Below, one piece after another: positions 1 to 8,156 of a stretch of DNA of 24,515 bases. The translations under genes were made by a program, and so were the position numbers. Position 1 is the first letter of the stretch. Each line of letters starts with the position of its first letter. Source of the DNA: Pseudomonadota bacterium (GTDB lineage Bacteria > Desulfobacterota > Anaeroferrophillalia > Anaeroferrophillales > Tharpellaceae); contig DAOWHJ010000014.1 of NCBI GenBank assembly GCA_030641485.1, positions 1 to 24,515 of the forward strand, in the 5' to 3' direction. The notes under the pieces are model-generated. The model searched no databases, had not been told where the DNA came from, and worked only from the letters and a program-made list of their open reading frames with translations.

Positions 1-19
1 AATAACTTTTTTTATAAAT

Positions 20-24
20 GAGGG
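20..24 (+). promoter_or_regulatory. Ribosome binding site choosing start of sigma-54 activator
   Basis: GAGGG at 20-24 lies five bases before the ATG at 30, the usual spacing. An upstream in-frame ATG at 18 has only an AT-rich stretch before it. The site therefore favours the start at 30, giving a protein four residues shorter. Confidence 0.55.
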
Positions 25-29
25 TTTGG

Positions 30-1445
30 ATGCGCATCGCTCTGGGACTACATGATCTTAAACTTGAAAAATTGCTGGCTGAATATTTTACCGAGAGTGG
101 GGAGCAAGTCAAAACATACGGTCGCCTACGCAGACCTTGGCAGAAACTTGTTCATGATTGCGGCGACATTATCGTGATCAGTGAGAGTTATATCCCGCAA
201 CCGGTGGAGTCGGGCTTAAGTCAGCTCAATAATTTACCGGAAAAACCGATCTCGGTTGTTCTATGTGAAGAGGATGCGCCTGAAGAAAATATCCGTTTAA
301 TTGCCGCCGGAGCCGATCTTGTCTTCTACTCCGGCATCCCGGCGAGAAGTATGGTGGAGGCGCTGGAGAGCGTTATTGAATCTCGTCAGCAGTTTAATGT
401 TGCCGAACGTTATGATACGTTTGGTCGCATAAAACCGAACATCAATGATTTCTTTTCCCGGAATCAGGCAATGAAATTTTTCATGGAGGAGGTCAAGCAG
501 GTTGTGTCCACGGATTCGGCACTTTTGATTTTAGGTGAAACCGGTGTTGGCAAGGAGCACCTTGCCAAGGTGATTCATGCCGAAAGCCATCGTTCAGGTG
601 GCCCATTTATTGCCGTTAACACCGCGGCCATACCGGAACAATTGCTTGAAAGTGAATTATTTGGTCATGAGAGAGGAGCTTTCACCGGAGCTATACGAGC
701 TCGGCGAGGAGTTTTTGAACTGGCCCACCAGGGGACAATTTTTCTTGACGAGATTGGCGATATGCCTCTCCATATGCAGGCCAAACTGCTCAGGGTTTTA
801 CAGGAACATGAAGTCACCCCGGTTGGGGCGGAGAAACCAATATGGGTAGATACGAGAATAATTGCCGCAACCAACAAGGATTTGGAAAAAGAGATTGCGC
901 TGGGCAGTTTTCGACAGGATCTCTTTTACCGGCTAAATGTGATAACCCTGCTTATCCCGCCACTGCGTAATCGCAAGGAGGATATTCCGGCTCTGGCTGA
1001 GATGTTCGTTACTTCTTTGCGATTAAAGATCGGTCGCGGACCGAACCGGCTCTCACAGGAAGTTATAACTGCGTTATGTCGTTATGATTGGCCCGGTAAT
1101 ATTCGCGAACTGATGAACGTACTAGAGAGAGCGGTACTGCTTTGTAAGGGTGAAAAGATTATGCCTTGTGATCTGCCGATCATCTTCCGTGAAAAGTCGG
1201 ATAGGGTTCAAGCGTTGATGTCGCCTCTGTCTGACAATCAAGCTGATTGGGAGAAGATGACGCTGCCAGAGGTATTGCAGCGCATGGAAAGGCAGGTTGA
1301 ACGAATCTATCTGGAGATGGTACTACGCAAAACCAAAGGTCGCGTCGCCGAGGCCGCCAGGCTTTCAGGCATCCATCCGCGCAGTCTTTATAATAAAATG
1401 CAAAGCTATGGTTTACGAAAAGAGACGTTTAAATTTCAACGCTAA
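30..1445 (+). CDS. Sigma-54-dependent activator with degenerate receiver (NtrC family, Fis-type HTH)
   Basis: Predicted cytoplasmic enhancer-binding protein that uses ATP to remodel sigma-54 RNA polymerase. Numbered from the ATG at 30 (471 aa): residues 1-120 form a receiver-like alpha/beta domain, about 138-370 an AAA+ domain, and about 430-465 a Fis-type helix-turn-helix. Seen directly: Walker A GETGVGKE (169-176), the sigma-54 contact loop GAFTGA (216-221), Walker B FLDE (238-241) and the WPGNIREL motif. The receiver lacks the usual acidic pair, the phospho-Asp (VISES at that strand) and the late Lys, so it is probably not phosphorylated in the standard way. No kinase gene is adjacent. It converges on the channel gene with 19 bp between stops. 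An in-frame ATG at 18 is the alternative start. Family is certain; the target promoters are unknown. Confidence 0.93.
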   Translation: MRIALGLHDLKLEKLLAEYFTESGEQVKTYGRLRRPWQKLVHDCGDIIVISESYIPQPVESGLSQLNNLPEKPISVVLCEEDAPEENIRLIAAGADLVFYSGIPARSMVEALESVIESRQQFNVAERYDTFGRIKPNINDFFSRNQAMKFFMEEVKQVVSTDSALLILGETGVGKEHLAKVIHAESHRSGGPFIAVNTAAIPEQLLESELFGHERGAFTGAIRARRGVFELAHQGTIFLDEIGDMPLHMQAKLLRVLQEHEVTPVGAEKPIWVDTRIIAATNKDLEKEIALGSFRQDLFYRLNVITLLIPPLRNRKEDIPALAEMFVTSLRLKIGRGPNRLSQEVITALCRYDWPGNIRELMNVLERAVLLCKGEKIMPCDLPIIFREKSDRVQALMSPLSDNQADWEKMTLPEVLQRMERQVERIYLEMVLRKTKGRVAEAARLSGIHPRSLYNKMQSYGLRKETFKFQR

Positions 1446-1464
1446 ACCACTCAGGTTAAGAGTA

Positions 1465-3849
1465 TCAATTTTTCAGGTTTTCATGTTGATTATCTCTGAC
1501 TGTCGGCAGCTGGTACGGCATGGCTCTTGGGTTGTTATTGGTACTCATCAACATTTCAAGCTTCTCCGTCAGCTCGGGAGAGGTGGTTTGTAGATGCAGG
1601 TCACGCTGAGGAAAGGGGATTGTGACTCCGGCTTCTTGTAATTTTCTAAAAAGAGCGAAATAGTAGTCGCTTTTCAGGCCGGAAGGGGCCTTGAGATTAG
1701 TCATACGGCACCATACCCGAATCGAGAAATCAAGGCTATTATCGCCGAAACCTTCAAAAAATATTTTCAAGGGGTGCATGAAGTCTTCTCTGGTGATATC
1801 AACTTCACGGGCTGCAGCCTCAGCCAGTTGGACAATTTCATCAGGATTGGAGTCGTAGGAGACACCAAAGGGGATATTGAGACGGCGCCAGTCGTCGCCA
1901 TAGGTCCAGGTGTTGACCCTGGTCGAAATAAACTCGGAGTTGGGAACGATAATATCCTCGCCTTCAACGGTACGGACAACAGTCGCTCTGATCGTCATCT
2001 TTTTCACTTCGCCAACCAGTCCGTCACCGAGGTGGACGTAATCACCAACTTTGACACTTTGCTCAGTCAGGAGAATAATGCCGCTGATGAAATTGTTGGT
2101 GATCGACTGCAGGCCAAAACCGATACCGACACCGAGGGCTCCGAGAATAATGCTGAGCTGACTTAAATCGAGCCCGGCTGAAGAGAGGACGATCAAAGTA
2201 CCGATAAGTAGGGAGATGTAGTAACCAAGAGTAGTTATCGAATTGATAGCGCCAATTGACATGCCCATTTTTTTCTCGAGCAGGCGGGCAATTTGCCGGC
2301 GCAGGAGACGGAGGGTGATTACCCCGGCAAAAAGTAGAAAAATGATCTTTAAAATAATACTCAGGGTTACGAAAGATGTGCCAATTGAAAAAAGAGGGTA
2401 ATAGACAACATTTTGCACGCGCTCATGAAAGCCGGCCAGGTAGAGAGCGCTCCAAGTGCGAATGCGTTCATTGCGGCTGATGGTAAAACGGACCAGGTCA
2501 AGAATCTGTTCGATTTCACGTGTCGCGTTTCTGAGAGCTTGATCGTTTTCAGAGAGGGCCAGAATTAGTTTGTCGATATTCTCATTGACTTTGCCCGCTT
2601 GGCGGGTAAGGTTCGTCATGGTTTCGATGAGTTGTGGTGTTTGGGCAGTAGCTTTCTGGTTTTTTATGTTTACCAGCCTTTGGGTCAGGGTGGAACGGGC
2701 CAGGGTTACCTCTGAAATCGCAGTGGTTGTGGCTTCCTGCTTGTGCTTCAGCTTGTCAGCTTCCAGTGACCACTCTTTGATAAAATTAGTAAGGCTTTCC
2801 GGTTGTGCCCCAAGTTCATAGTCTTTAAGCCACTGTAAGCGGAAATTGCTTTTTAAAATTTTGATTTCGCAGTTAATACGGTTCTGGTTGATGAGGTGAA
2901 TGCGCAGTTTCAAGGCGTCAAGGATCAGCTCAATGCGCTCTTTCTCCGCGCGTAAACTCTCCTGCTCAGGGTCGCTCTCTTTGGCCAACTCAATTTTGTT
3001 CAGGGCCTCATCAAGCTGGACCTCATAGATTAAAACGCGTTGATTGAGATCCTGGTATTCGCTACTGGTTGTATCAGTATTCTTTTTAAAAAGGCTCTGC
3101 CGTTCATCTTTTAACTTTTGCGCTTTGGTGATGTCTTCCGGTTTGATCTCAATGAGGCTGAAGATCTCTTTGACCCAGTTGTTAGCCTCTTTTTTGCTGC
3201 TGTTAAGTTTGACCAGCAGGTTTTCAAGTTTTGGTTTTTTAACCTGCAGGAGAGCGTATTCGCACTGGAGGTTGAGGAGTTTACCGTATTTTTCATAGAG
3301 CAGGAGATAGTATTCAGAATCAGTTTTTAAGCGTCTGGAATATTCGGAGAGCTGGTTGACGGCGATTTTTTGAAGGCTTGTCAAGCGGCTTTGTAAAAGG
3401 GCGAATTTTTTACTGTTTTCAGTAAGCCTGATGTTGACCTTTCTCTGGAAAGTGATGACTTTGTCGAAATTTTCGGTGCTGTAAGGCGGCCCCTTAACAG
3501 TCGGTTTATTCAAAGGTGTAGATTCGGCTCTTGATAGCTCTTTGAGCAGGCTTTTGTATTGCAGAGAGAGGCCTTGAAAAAGGTCCTTGACTGCAGTGGC
3601 ACTGCTCTTAATATCCTTGGCCGCATCTTTATCAGTGATCTTATCAAGGTCATTTATAATTTGTCCGAACTCATCCTGACGCAGGTCGATAAATGCGGCG
3701 ATTTCATCAACTGACCCCTTGTAGAGTTTGTTTTCCAGAGGATTGCTGACTCCCGGCGGTTGAGCCGGGCAATTTAACGCACTTAATAAAACGAGAAAGA
3801 CGATAAACAGTAAGGGGCAAAAATGTTTTTTTGAGGTAGTTATAGACAT
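1465..3849 (-). CDS. Large MscS-family mechanosensitive channel with periplasmic coiled-coil region
   Basis: Predicted inner-membrane channel that would release solutes on osmotic downshock. The 794-aa product has a signal peptide (about 1-29), then some 440 residues of helical, Lys/Glu/Leu-rich sequence likely to form periplasmic coiled coils, then hydrophobic segments at about 484-516 and 538-560. The Gly/Ala-rich pore helix follows at about 562-595 (ILGALGVGIGFGLQ), and then the MscS beta domain with its VGDYV and VPNSEF motifs and a C-terminal alpha/beta domain. MscS itself is about 290 aa, so this belongs with the long MscK-like branch. Its start has AAAGG eight bases upstream. The sensor operon ends 142 bp upstream on the same strand; a weak promoter candidate lies between, so co-transcription is uncertain. 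Family is certain; the gating stimulus is not. Confidence 0.92.
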   Translation of the reverse strand: MSITTSKKHFCPLLFIVFLVLLSALNCPAQPPGVSNPLENKLYKGSVDEIAAFIDLRQDEFGQIINDLDKITDKDAAKDIKSSATAVKDLFQGLSLQYKSLLKELSRAESTPLNKPTVKGPPYSTENFDKVITFQRKVNIRLTENSKKFALLQSRLTSLQKIAVNQLSEYSRRLKTDSEYYLLLYEKYGKLLNLQCEYALLQVKKPKLENLLVKLNSSKKEANNWVKEIFSLIEIKPEDITKAQKLKDERQSLFKKNTDTTSSEYQDLNQRVLIYEVQLDEALNKIELAKESDPEQESLRAEKERIELILDALKLRIHLINQNRINCEIKILKSNFRLQWLKDYELGAQPESLTNFIKEWSLEADKLKHKQEATTTAISEVTLARSTLTQRLVNIKNQKATAQTPQLIETMTNLTRQAGKVNENIDKLILALSENDQALRNATREIEQILDLVRFTISRNERIRTWSALYLAGFHERVQNVVYYPLFSIGTSFVTLSIILKIIFLLFAGVITLRLLRRQIARLLEKKMGMSIGAINSITTLGYYISLLIGTLIVLSSAGLDLSQLSIILGALGVGIGFGLQSITNNFISGIILLTEQSVKVGDYVHLGDGLVGEVKKMTIRATVVRTVEGEDIIVPNSEFISTRVNTWTYGDDWRRLNIPFGVSYDSNPDEIVQLAEAAAREVDITREDFMHPLKIFFEGFGDNSLDFSIRVWCRMTNLKAPSGLKSDYYFALFRKLQEAGVTIPFPQRDLHLQTTSPELTEKLEMLMSTNNNPRAMPYQLPTVRDNQHENLKN

Positions 3850-3906
3850 TACGGAAAACCTTTGACTTTGAGTTGAGATTGTTGTTGTTGTCCAAAATTT
3901 CGGGCC

Positions 3907-3934
3907 TATATACTAAAAAAAATTTTGACAGCAA
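3907..3934 (-). promoter_or_regulatory. Possible sigma-70 promoter for the MscS-type gene
   Basis: On the minus strand TTGCTG (3934-3929), a 16-bp T-rich spacer and TATATA (3912-3907) lie about 60 bp before the channel start. The -35 box is poor (three of six bases), so the gene may also be read from the upstream operon. Confidence 0.35.
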
Positions 3935-3991
3935 AAAAACTGCAGCATATTTTATTTTGCCAGGAACAGTCTTGGTCCAATCTGACATTTT

Positions 3992-5341
3992 TCAACTACC
4001 CTCGCAAGCAAGATTTAGGGCTTTGATTTTGTTCCTTAATGTAGGCCGGGTTATCTCAAGTATACGAGCAGCCTGGGAGATATTCCACTGACAATAGTCA
4101 AGCACATGGCTAATGTGTTGGGCTTCGATTTCACTTAAACTTTTCAACTGCAAGGCCGGTGACTGAGGGGTCTGAGGCTGGCGCAGAAGGTTGACGACAT
4201 TGGTTTCATGTAGGCAATCGTCCTTAGAGAGGACGACTGCCCGAGTCAGGACATTTTCAAGTTCACGAATATTACCGGGCCAGTCGTGCTCGATGAAACG
4301 TTCAATGGCCGCCATCGGGATCCGACGAATTTTTTTTCCGGTAGTACGATTTATTTTTTTGACAAGATACTCAACCAACAAAGGAATATCCTCTTTGCGT
4401 TTACGCAACGGTGGAATATCGATCTCAAAAACCTTGAGGCGAAAGTAGAGATCTTCGCGAAACTCTCCCTGGCTAACCATTTGGCCAAGATCACGATTGG
4501 TTGCCGCAATAATCCGAGCATTAAATTTTATTTTTCGGTTCCCACCAACCCTTTCAAACTCACGTTCCTGCATAAAACGTAAAATTTTAGCCTGGAGATG
4601 GAGGGGAAGCTCGCTGATTTCATCAAGAAACAAGGTGCCGCTGCCAGCAATCTCAAATTTACCTTTTTTGGTGGCAACCGCCCCGGTAAAGCTGCCCTGC
4701 TCATGGCCAAAAAGTTCGCTTTCAAGCAAATTCTCGACAATAGCAGAACAGTTAAGAGCGATAAAGGGCTCCCCCGCCGAAGAACTGTGAAAGTGAAGCG
4801 CTCGGGCCACCAACTCTTTACCGGTACCGCTCTCCCCCGCAATCAGAACGGTGGTTTTAACCTCCGAAAGCAGGCCAATGATTTTAAAAATCTCTTTGAG
4901 CTCATGCGAACGACCAACAATTGTGTTCTCCTTGAAACCCTCATCCACGACCTTGATCGATTCAGTCTCGGGAATATCACTTAAGGCTTTGTCAATGACC
5001 GCATCAAGGAGATCAATATCAATCGGTTTATGGAGATAGTCAAAAGCTCCAAGCTTAATTGCCTGAACCGTGGTTTCCATCTCCTGATAGGCCGTTATGA
5101 CGACAGTTCGACACTCAATCCCCTCAAGCTTCAGGGCTTGCAGTAACTCCAAACCACTGATACCGGGCAATCGCAGATCGACAATTGCAATCTGCGGTTG
5201 CCGCTCCTTGATCAGGAGTAATCCGGCTTCACCGTTATCAGCAGTGGCAACCCCATAACCCTTCTCCCGAAAGTAGAGCTCAAGACTTTCAAGTAATTCC
5301 AGGTTATCGTCAACAATAACTATTTCAACTCTTTTTGCCAT
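3992..5341 (-). CDS. NtrC-family sigma-54 response regulator
   Basis: Cytoplasmic response regulator (449 aa), the evident partner of the histidine kinase upstream. The receiver (1-120) keeps every expected residue: D11/D12, phospho-acceptor D55, T83 and K105. The AAA+ domain shows Walker A GESGTGKE (169-176), a sigma-54 contact loop written GSFTGA (216-221; Ser replaces the usual Ala), Walker B FLDE (238-241) and WPGNIREL. A Fis-type helix-turn-helix closes the protein. Its ATG lies inside the end of the kinase frame (22-bp overlap), which implies translational coupling. Phosphorylated, it should activate sigma-54 promoters. Candidate targets are the HD-GYP promoter at 9319-9334 or its own operon; that link is inference. 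Confidence 0.95.
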   Translation of the reverse strand: MAKRVEIVIVDDNLELLESLELYFREKGYGVATADNGEAGLLLIKERQPQIAIVDLRLPGISGLELLQALKLEGIECRTVVITAYQEMETTVQAIKLGAFDYLHKPIDIDLLDAVIDKALSDIPETESIKVVDEGFKENTIVGRSHELKEIFKIIGLLSEVKTTVLIAGESGTGKELVARALHFHSSSAGEPFIALNCSAIVENLLESELFGHEQGSFTGAVATKKGKFEIAGSGTLFLDEISELPLHLQAKILRFMQEREFERVGGNRKIKFNARIIAATNRDLGQMVSQGEFREDLYFRLKVFEIDIPPLRKRKEDIPLLVEYLVKKINRTTGKKIRRIPMAAIERFIEHDWPGNIRELENVLTRAVVLSKDDCLHETNVVNLLRQPQTPQSPALQLKSLSEIEAQHISHVLDYCQWNISQAARILEITRPTLRNKIKALNLACEGS

Positions 5342-6825
5342 GGCAGTGCCACCCTGAAAATCGTACCTTGATTAATTTTACTTTCCACCGTAATCGAGCC
5401 GCCATGCTGCTCAAGCACCCGAACAACATTACTCAAACCCAGTCCGATACCATTCTCCCGGGTTGTATAAAAAGGCTGGAAGATCTGCCCTAACTCAACT
5501 TCAGACACACCACAGCCGCTGTCTGCGACAACCATCTCAACCATTTCATCATCACCTACATTTTGCCTAAAGTGAGTCGAAAGAGTCAATTTTTTATCCA
5601 GAGATTCATTTAAAGCCTGGATCGCGTTAGCAATCAGATTGTCAAAAACAATCTCCATACTGCTATTATCAACTTTGAGCTCTGGAAGAGTCTCGTCAAG
5701 TTCAATTTCAACCGAAATTCCAGCCGCCAGCAAAAGATCATCAAACCGCTTCACAGCTTTAGTTAAGAGTTCATTAACATCATACCAATGCGGGCTTATC
5801 TCTAAGGGTCGGGAAAAAAGCAGGGTATCATGAAGAAGTTTATCCAATTTATTGATATCACGCAAGATGATTTCCATACGTCGGGTATCATTTTCAACCA
5901 GCTCAAGCTTTCTCTGCAAAATCCTGACATTAACCTTGATCGAGGAGAGTGAATTTCTGATTTCATGAGCAAAAACCGTGGCCATACGGCCGATAACAAC
6001 CAAGCGCTCATGTTCAATTTCACGCCGCGCCGAAGCCACGCGTTCGGTAATATCCCGGCAGACTCCAGCTAAAGCCGGAAGACCGTCATAACGAACGCGG
6101 TTGACCTTTATTTCGACCGGAAATCGGGTTTTGTCAACCTTAATGGCTTCGGTTTCAAAAACTTCGTGACTTGAAGCAGCAGAGGACTGCGACTCAATGC
6201 CAGCAAAGAGACTCTCATAGTTTTTCCCCACCAGAGTTTCTGGCTCTCGCCCCAACATGCGACTAAGCGCTCGATTGGCAAAGATCAGTCGATCATCACG
6301 ACAGACGAAATAACCATCACTGATATCCTCAACCAGGGTTCGGTAACGATTCTCTGAATTATAGAGCTGCTCCGTCCGTTTTTCAACCTTATCTTCAAGG
6401 CTTTCTAAAAGACCCTGCATCTCCTCTTCATGCTTACCCTGAAAATATTCACTGAACCGATTAATCGTAACATCAACTGAGTTATTAACCGAAAGGAGAG
6501 CGTTAACCAAATCTTCACCTTTGAAAACCAACGGCAAGCGATTGATCATAATTATTCTAAAGATTGCAAAAGCTTTTTGCACCTCAGAAAGAGCAAAACC
6601 CCGCTCAAGTCGCATTTCCGTAATAAAAACAATAAACTCTTCAATCGGCTGCCAGTCATGATTGCAGATCACCGAGTAGTTGCCGTCGTAAGCCCGAGCC
6701 ACGGTCTCACGCAGTTCCGATAATTGCCGATTACTGTAACGATCACTGGTCGTACGACTCAACTGGTGCACCCAATCATCGATAATATCGCTACGATTGG
6801 TCCTGAGAAAATGGCAAAGGTTCAT
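5320..6825 (-). CDS. Cytoplasmic PAS sensor histidine kinase with RsbRD-like N-terminal domain
   Basis: Sensor kinase (501 aa) without a signal peptide or membrane segment, so the stimulus is probably intracellular. Residues 1-130 form an all-helical domain resembling RsbRD N-terminal domains (FLRTNRSDIIDDWV opening), followed by a short coiled coil (131-158) and a PAS domain (about 159-265). The HisKA phospho-His is H287 in FAHEIRNSL. The HATPase domain has its N box at NLIANAIQAL (N400), a G1 box VADSGCGV (435-440) and a G2 box GIGLGLSNV. It begins 10 bp after the FmdE-like gene and overlaps the response-regulator gene, so the three form one operon. The ligand is unknown. Confidence 0.94.
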   Translation of the reverse strand: MNLCHFLRTNRSDIIDDWVHQLSRTTSDRYSNRQLSELRETVARAYDGNYSVICNHDWQPIEEFIVFITEMRLERGFALSEVQKAFAIFRIIMINRLPLVFKGEDLVNALLSVNNSVDVTINRFSEYFQGKHEEEMQGLLESLEDKVEKRTEQLYNSENRYRTLVEDISDGYFVCRDDRLIFANRALSRMLGREPETLVGKNYESLFAGIESQSSAASSHEVFETEAIKVDKTRFPVEIKVNRVRYDGLPALAGVCRDITERVASARREIEHERLVVIGRMATVFAHEIRNSLSSIKVNVRILQRKLELVENDTRRMEIILRDINKLDKLLHDTLLFSRPLEISPHWYDVNELLTKAVKRFDDLLLAAGISVEIELDETLPELKVDNSSMEIVFDNLIANAIQALNESLDKKLTLSTHFRQNVGDDEMVEMVVADSGCGVSEVELGQIFQPFYTTRENGIGLGLSNVVRVLEQHGGSITVESKINQGTIFRVALPWQKELK

Positions 6826-6835
6826 GGCACCAACC

Positions 6836-7375
6836 TTAGGAGTCTGCCAGAGCTGGGCTTATTCCACAACAAGGAATGCAAATTTGTTTACCATCTTGCG
6901 TACAGATACGACTCTCCATGACCGCTTCACCACAACTCTCACAAACTACCGAGTCCATAATCCGAGCTTTTTCGGGCTCTTTTATCGTCACTCCCTGTAA
7001 AGAGACAACTTCTTTTTCAGCGGCCGCCAGAAGCCACTCAATATAAGCCGGGCGATCACCTTTTAAAGCCTCCGGGATGGCTGCCCGGTTAAGGGTCACC
7101 CGAACCCCTTGACCGGTTTTACGGGCGTAAAAGGTATATGTCTGTTTACCGTAATCCTTAAAAATCAGATTCCCCTTACCAAATGTACACCCACTGATAA
7201 ACTGCAGGGCATCAACACCGCAAGCGTTATTTTCAGTAATTGCCACCAGTTCCTCATCTTCAGACCGGTACTGGGATAGATAGCTCATCGCTGCCACCGT
7301 CATCCGATAACCCATTGCTAACCCCGGACAACTATGCCCATGAAAAGCTACCATTTTGTCATAATCAACTATCAT
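6836..7375 (-). CDS. FmdE-family protein with C-terminal zinc-ribbon-like cysteines
   Basis: The 179-aa product begins with the FmdE signature FHGHSCPG (11-18), with H14 and C16 as likely metal ligands. Further conserved-looking cysteines are C52 in NNACGVDA and C63 in SGCTFGKGN. Its C-terminus holds a zinc-ribbon-like set: C145, C148, C158, C166, C169 and C170. FmdE was named for formylmethanofuran dehydrogenase subunit E, but in non-methanogenic bacteria most members are stand-alone, often near molybdenum/tungsten or formate genes, and their biochemistry is poorly known. AGGAG precedes the ATG at good spacing. It leads an operon with the kinase and regulator, so it may bind or process the sensed metal or ligand; that role is inference. 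Confidence 0.88.
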   Translation of the reverse strand: MIVDYDKMVAFHGHSCPGLAMGYRMTVAAMSYLSQYRSEDEELVAITENNACGVDALQFISGCTFGKGNLIFKDYGKQTYTFYARKTGQGVRVTLNRAAIPEALKGDRPAYIEWLLAAAEKEVVSLQGVTIKEPEKARIMDSVVCESCGEAVMESRICTQDGKQICIPCCGISPALADS

Positions 7376-7376
7376 T

Positions 7377-7484
7377 TCATCCTCTCCTTAATATGAAAGT
7401 AACAAGTCCTCGCAACAAGGCCGCGTTGAATTCCTCTGCAAATGCCGGCAAATCATCATAGACGACAATATAATCAAAAACTCC
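7377..7484 (-). pseudogene. Possible C-terminal relic of a guanylate kinase
   Basis: A 35-codon minus-strand frame lies between a TAG (7487-7485) and a TGA (7379-7377). It has no good start codon. It reads GVFDYIVVYDDLPAFAEEF near its beginning, recalling the (Y/F)DYVVVNDDL...A segment near the C-terminus of guanylate kinases. The rest of the enzyme is absent. The resemblance covers about 25 residues and could be chance. Confidence 0.25.
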
Positions 7485-7652
7485 CTAACAATCTATAACT
7501 TTTCTAATAAGCGCAATGTGTTTCAGGAATTCATTAATTGGTTGTTACTGAGATAATCTTACGGAACGGCGACCATAGGGTGAACACTTTACACAAAAAA
7601 GGATATTGGAAATGATTTGACGGTGGGGGCTTGCCTTTATCTGTCTCAAGCT

Positions 7653-7703
7653 TTTTGCAGAAATCATGAAGACTGGATTAACAACTCCATGATTTCTGCA
7701 AAA
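7653..7703. repeat. 16-bp perfect inverted repeat
   Basis: Left arm TTTTGCAGAAATCATG (7653-7668) and right arm CATGATTTCTGCAAAA (7688-7703) are exact reverse complements around a 19-base loop. It lies just beyond the stop of the minus-strand Rossmann gene, but neither orientation has the T-run of an intrinsic terminator right after the stem. It may be a stabilising hairpin, a protein-binding site or a small mobile relic. Confidence 0.85.
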
Positions 7704-7731
7704 TAAGGGTACTTTTCAAGAACACATCCGG

Positions 7732-8115
7732 TTAATAAGTTTGAAAACCATGTTTGCCGCCCTTGATCTCATCTCTTTCATTGATCATGGCCTCCAGCAA
7801 CAAAACAATCAGTTCAGGCATGATAATCGTGTGCTGGTTTCCAGACTTCTGCATCTCATCTCTAACCGCAGTCCTGATCACCTTTTTCCCGACCGTATCG
7901 ACCAAGATATCAACCTTTTCACCCAAAGCGACAATATCATTAAAGTCCTGAGTCGTCATTATCCCAAAATCGTTAGCCACTTTTATACCTTCAGCATTTT
8001 CGTCGACATCAGCCAGCCCAACAATTTCAATAAATTTGTACTTCATAAAATTTGTCATCAAGGACACACCTGTCTCTCCACCACCGATTATACCTACTTT
8101 GATTTTTTGACTCAT
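7732..8115 (-). CDS. Small Rossmann-fold (NAD-binding-like) protein
   Basis: A 127-aa protein that is essentially one nucleotide-binding domain. It has a glycine-rich loop VGIIGGGETG (7-16), an acidic residue after the second strand (LADVDE), and the continuation seen in the N-terminal half of homoserine- or dihydrodipicolinate-dehydrogenase-like oxidoreductases. No catalytic second domain follows, so it may sense a nucleotide or bind a partner rather than catalyse a reaction. Similar domains are known fused to sensory kinases in related bacteria. GGGAG lies seven bases before the ATG, so the short length is probably native. It follows the HD-GYP gene by 41 bp on the same strand and is probably co-transcribed. 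Confidence 0.75.
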   Translation of the reverse strand: MSQKIKVGIIGGGETGVSLMTNFMKYKFIEIVGLADVDENAEGIKVANDFGIMTTQDFNDIVALGEKVDILVDTVGKKVIRTAVRDEMQKSGNQHTIIMPELIVLLLEAMINERDEIKGGKHGFQTY

Positions 8116-8156
8116 AGCATTACTCCCTTTCGTTAAAAATTAAAAAACCTAAGAAA

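Larger units (their letters stand above)
7376..7731. other. Intergenic region with a possible gene relic and a long inverted repeat
   Basis: This 356-bp spacer contains no standard gene. Its left part holds a short minus-strand reading frame resembling a guanylate kinase tail (7377-7484). Its right part holds a 16-bp perfect inverted repeat (7653-7703). I found no convincing sigma-70 or sigma-54 promoter for the FmdE-like gene here. Confidence 0.6.

Noticed and set aside
3707..3988. Minus-strand 93-codon frame over the channel gene start
   Set aside because: Overlaps the signal-peptide region of the MscS-type gene in another frame and has no ribosome site or family resemblance.
5336..5351. 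Sigma-54-like sequence TGGCACTGCCATGGCA (minus) at the kinase/regulator overlap
   Set aside because: Spacing fits, but a transcript from it would start beyond the regulator's own ATG, and it lies inside coding sequence; most likely coincidence.
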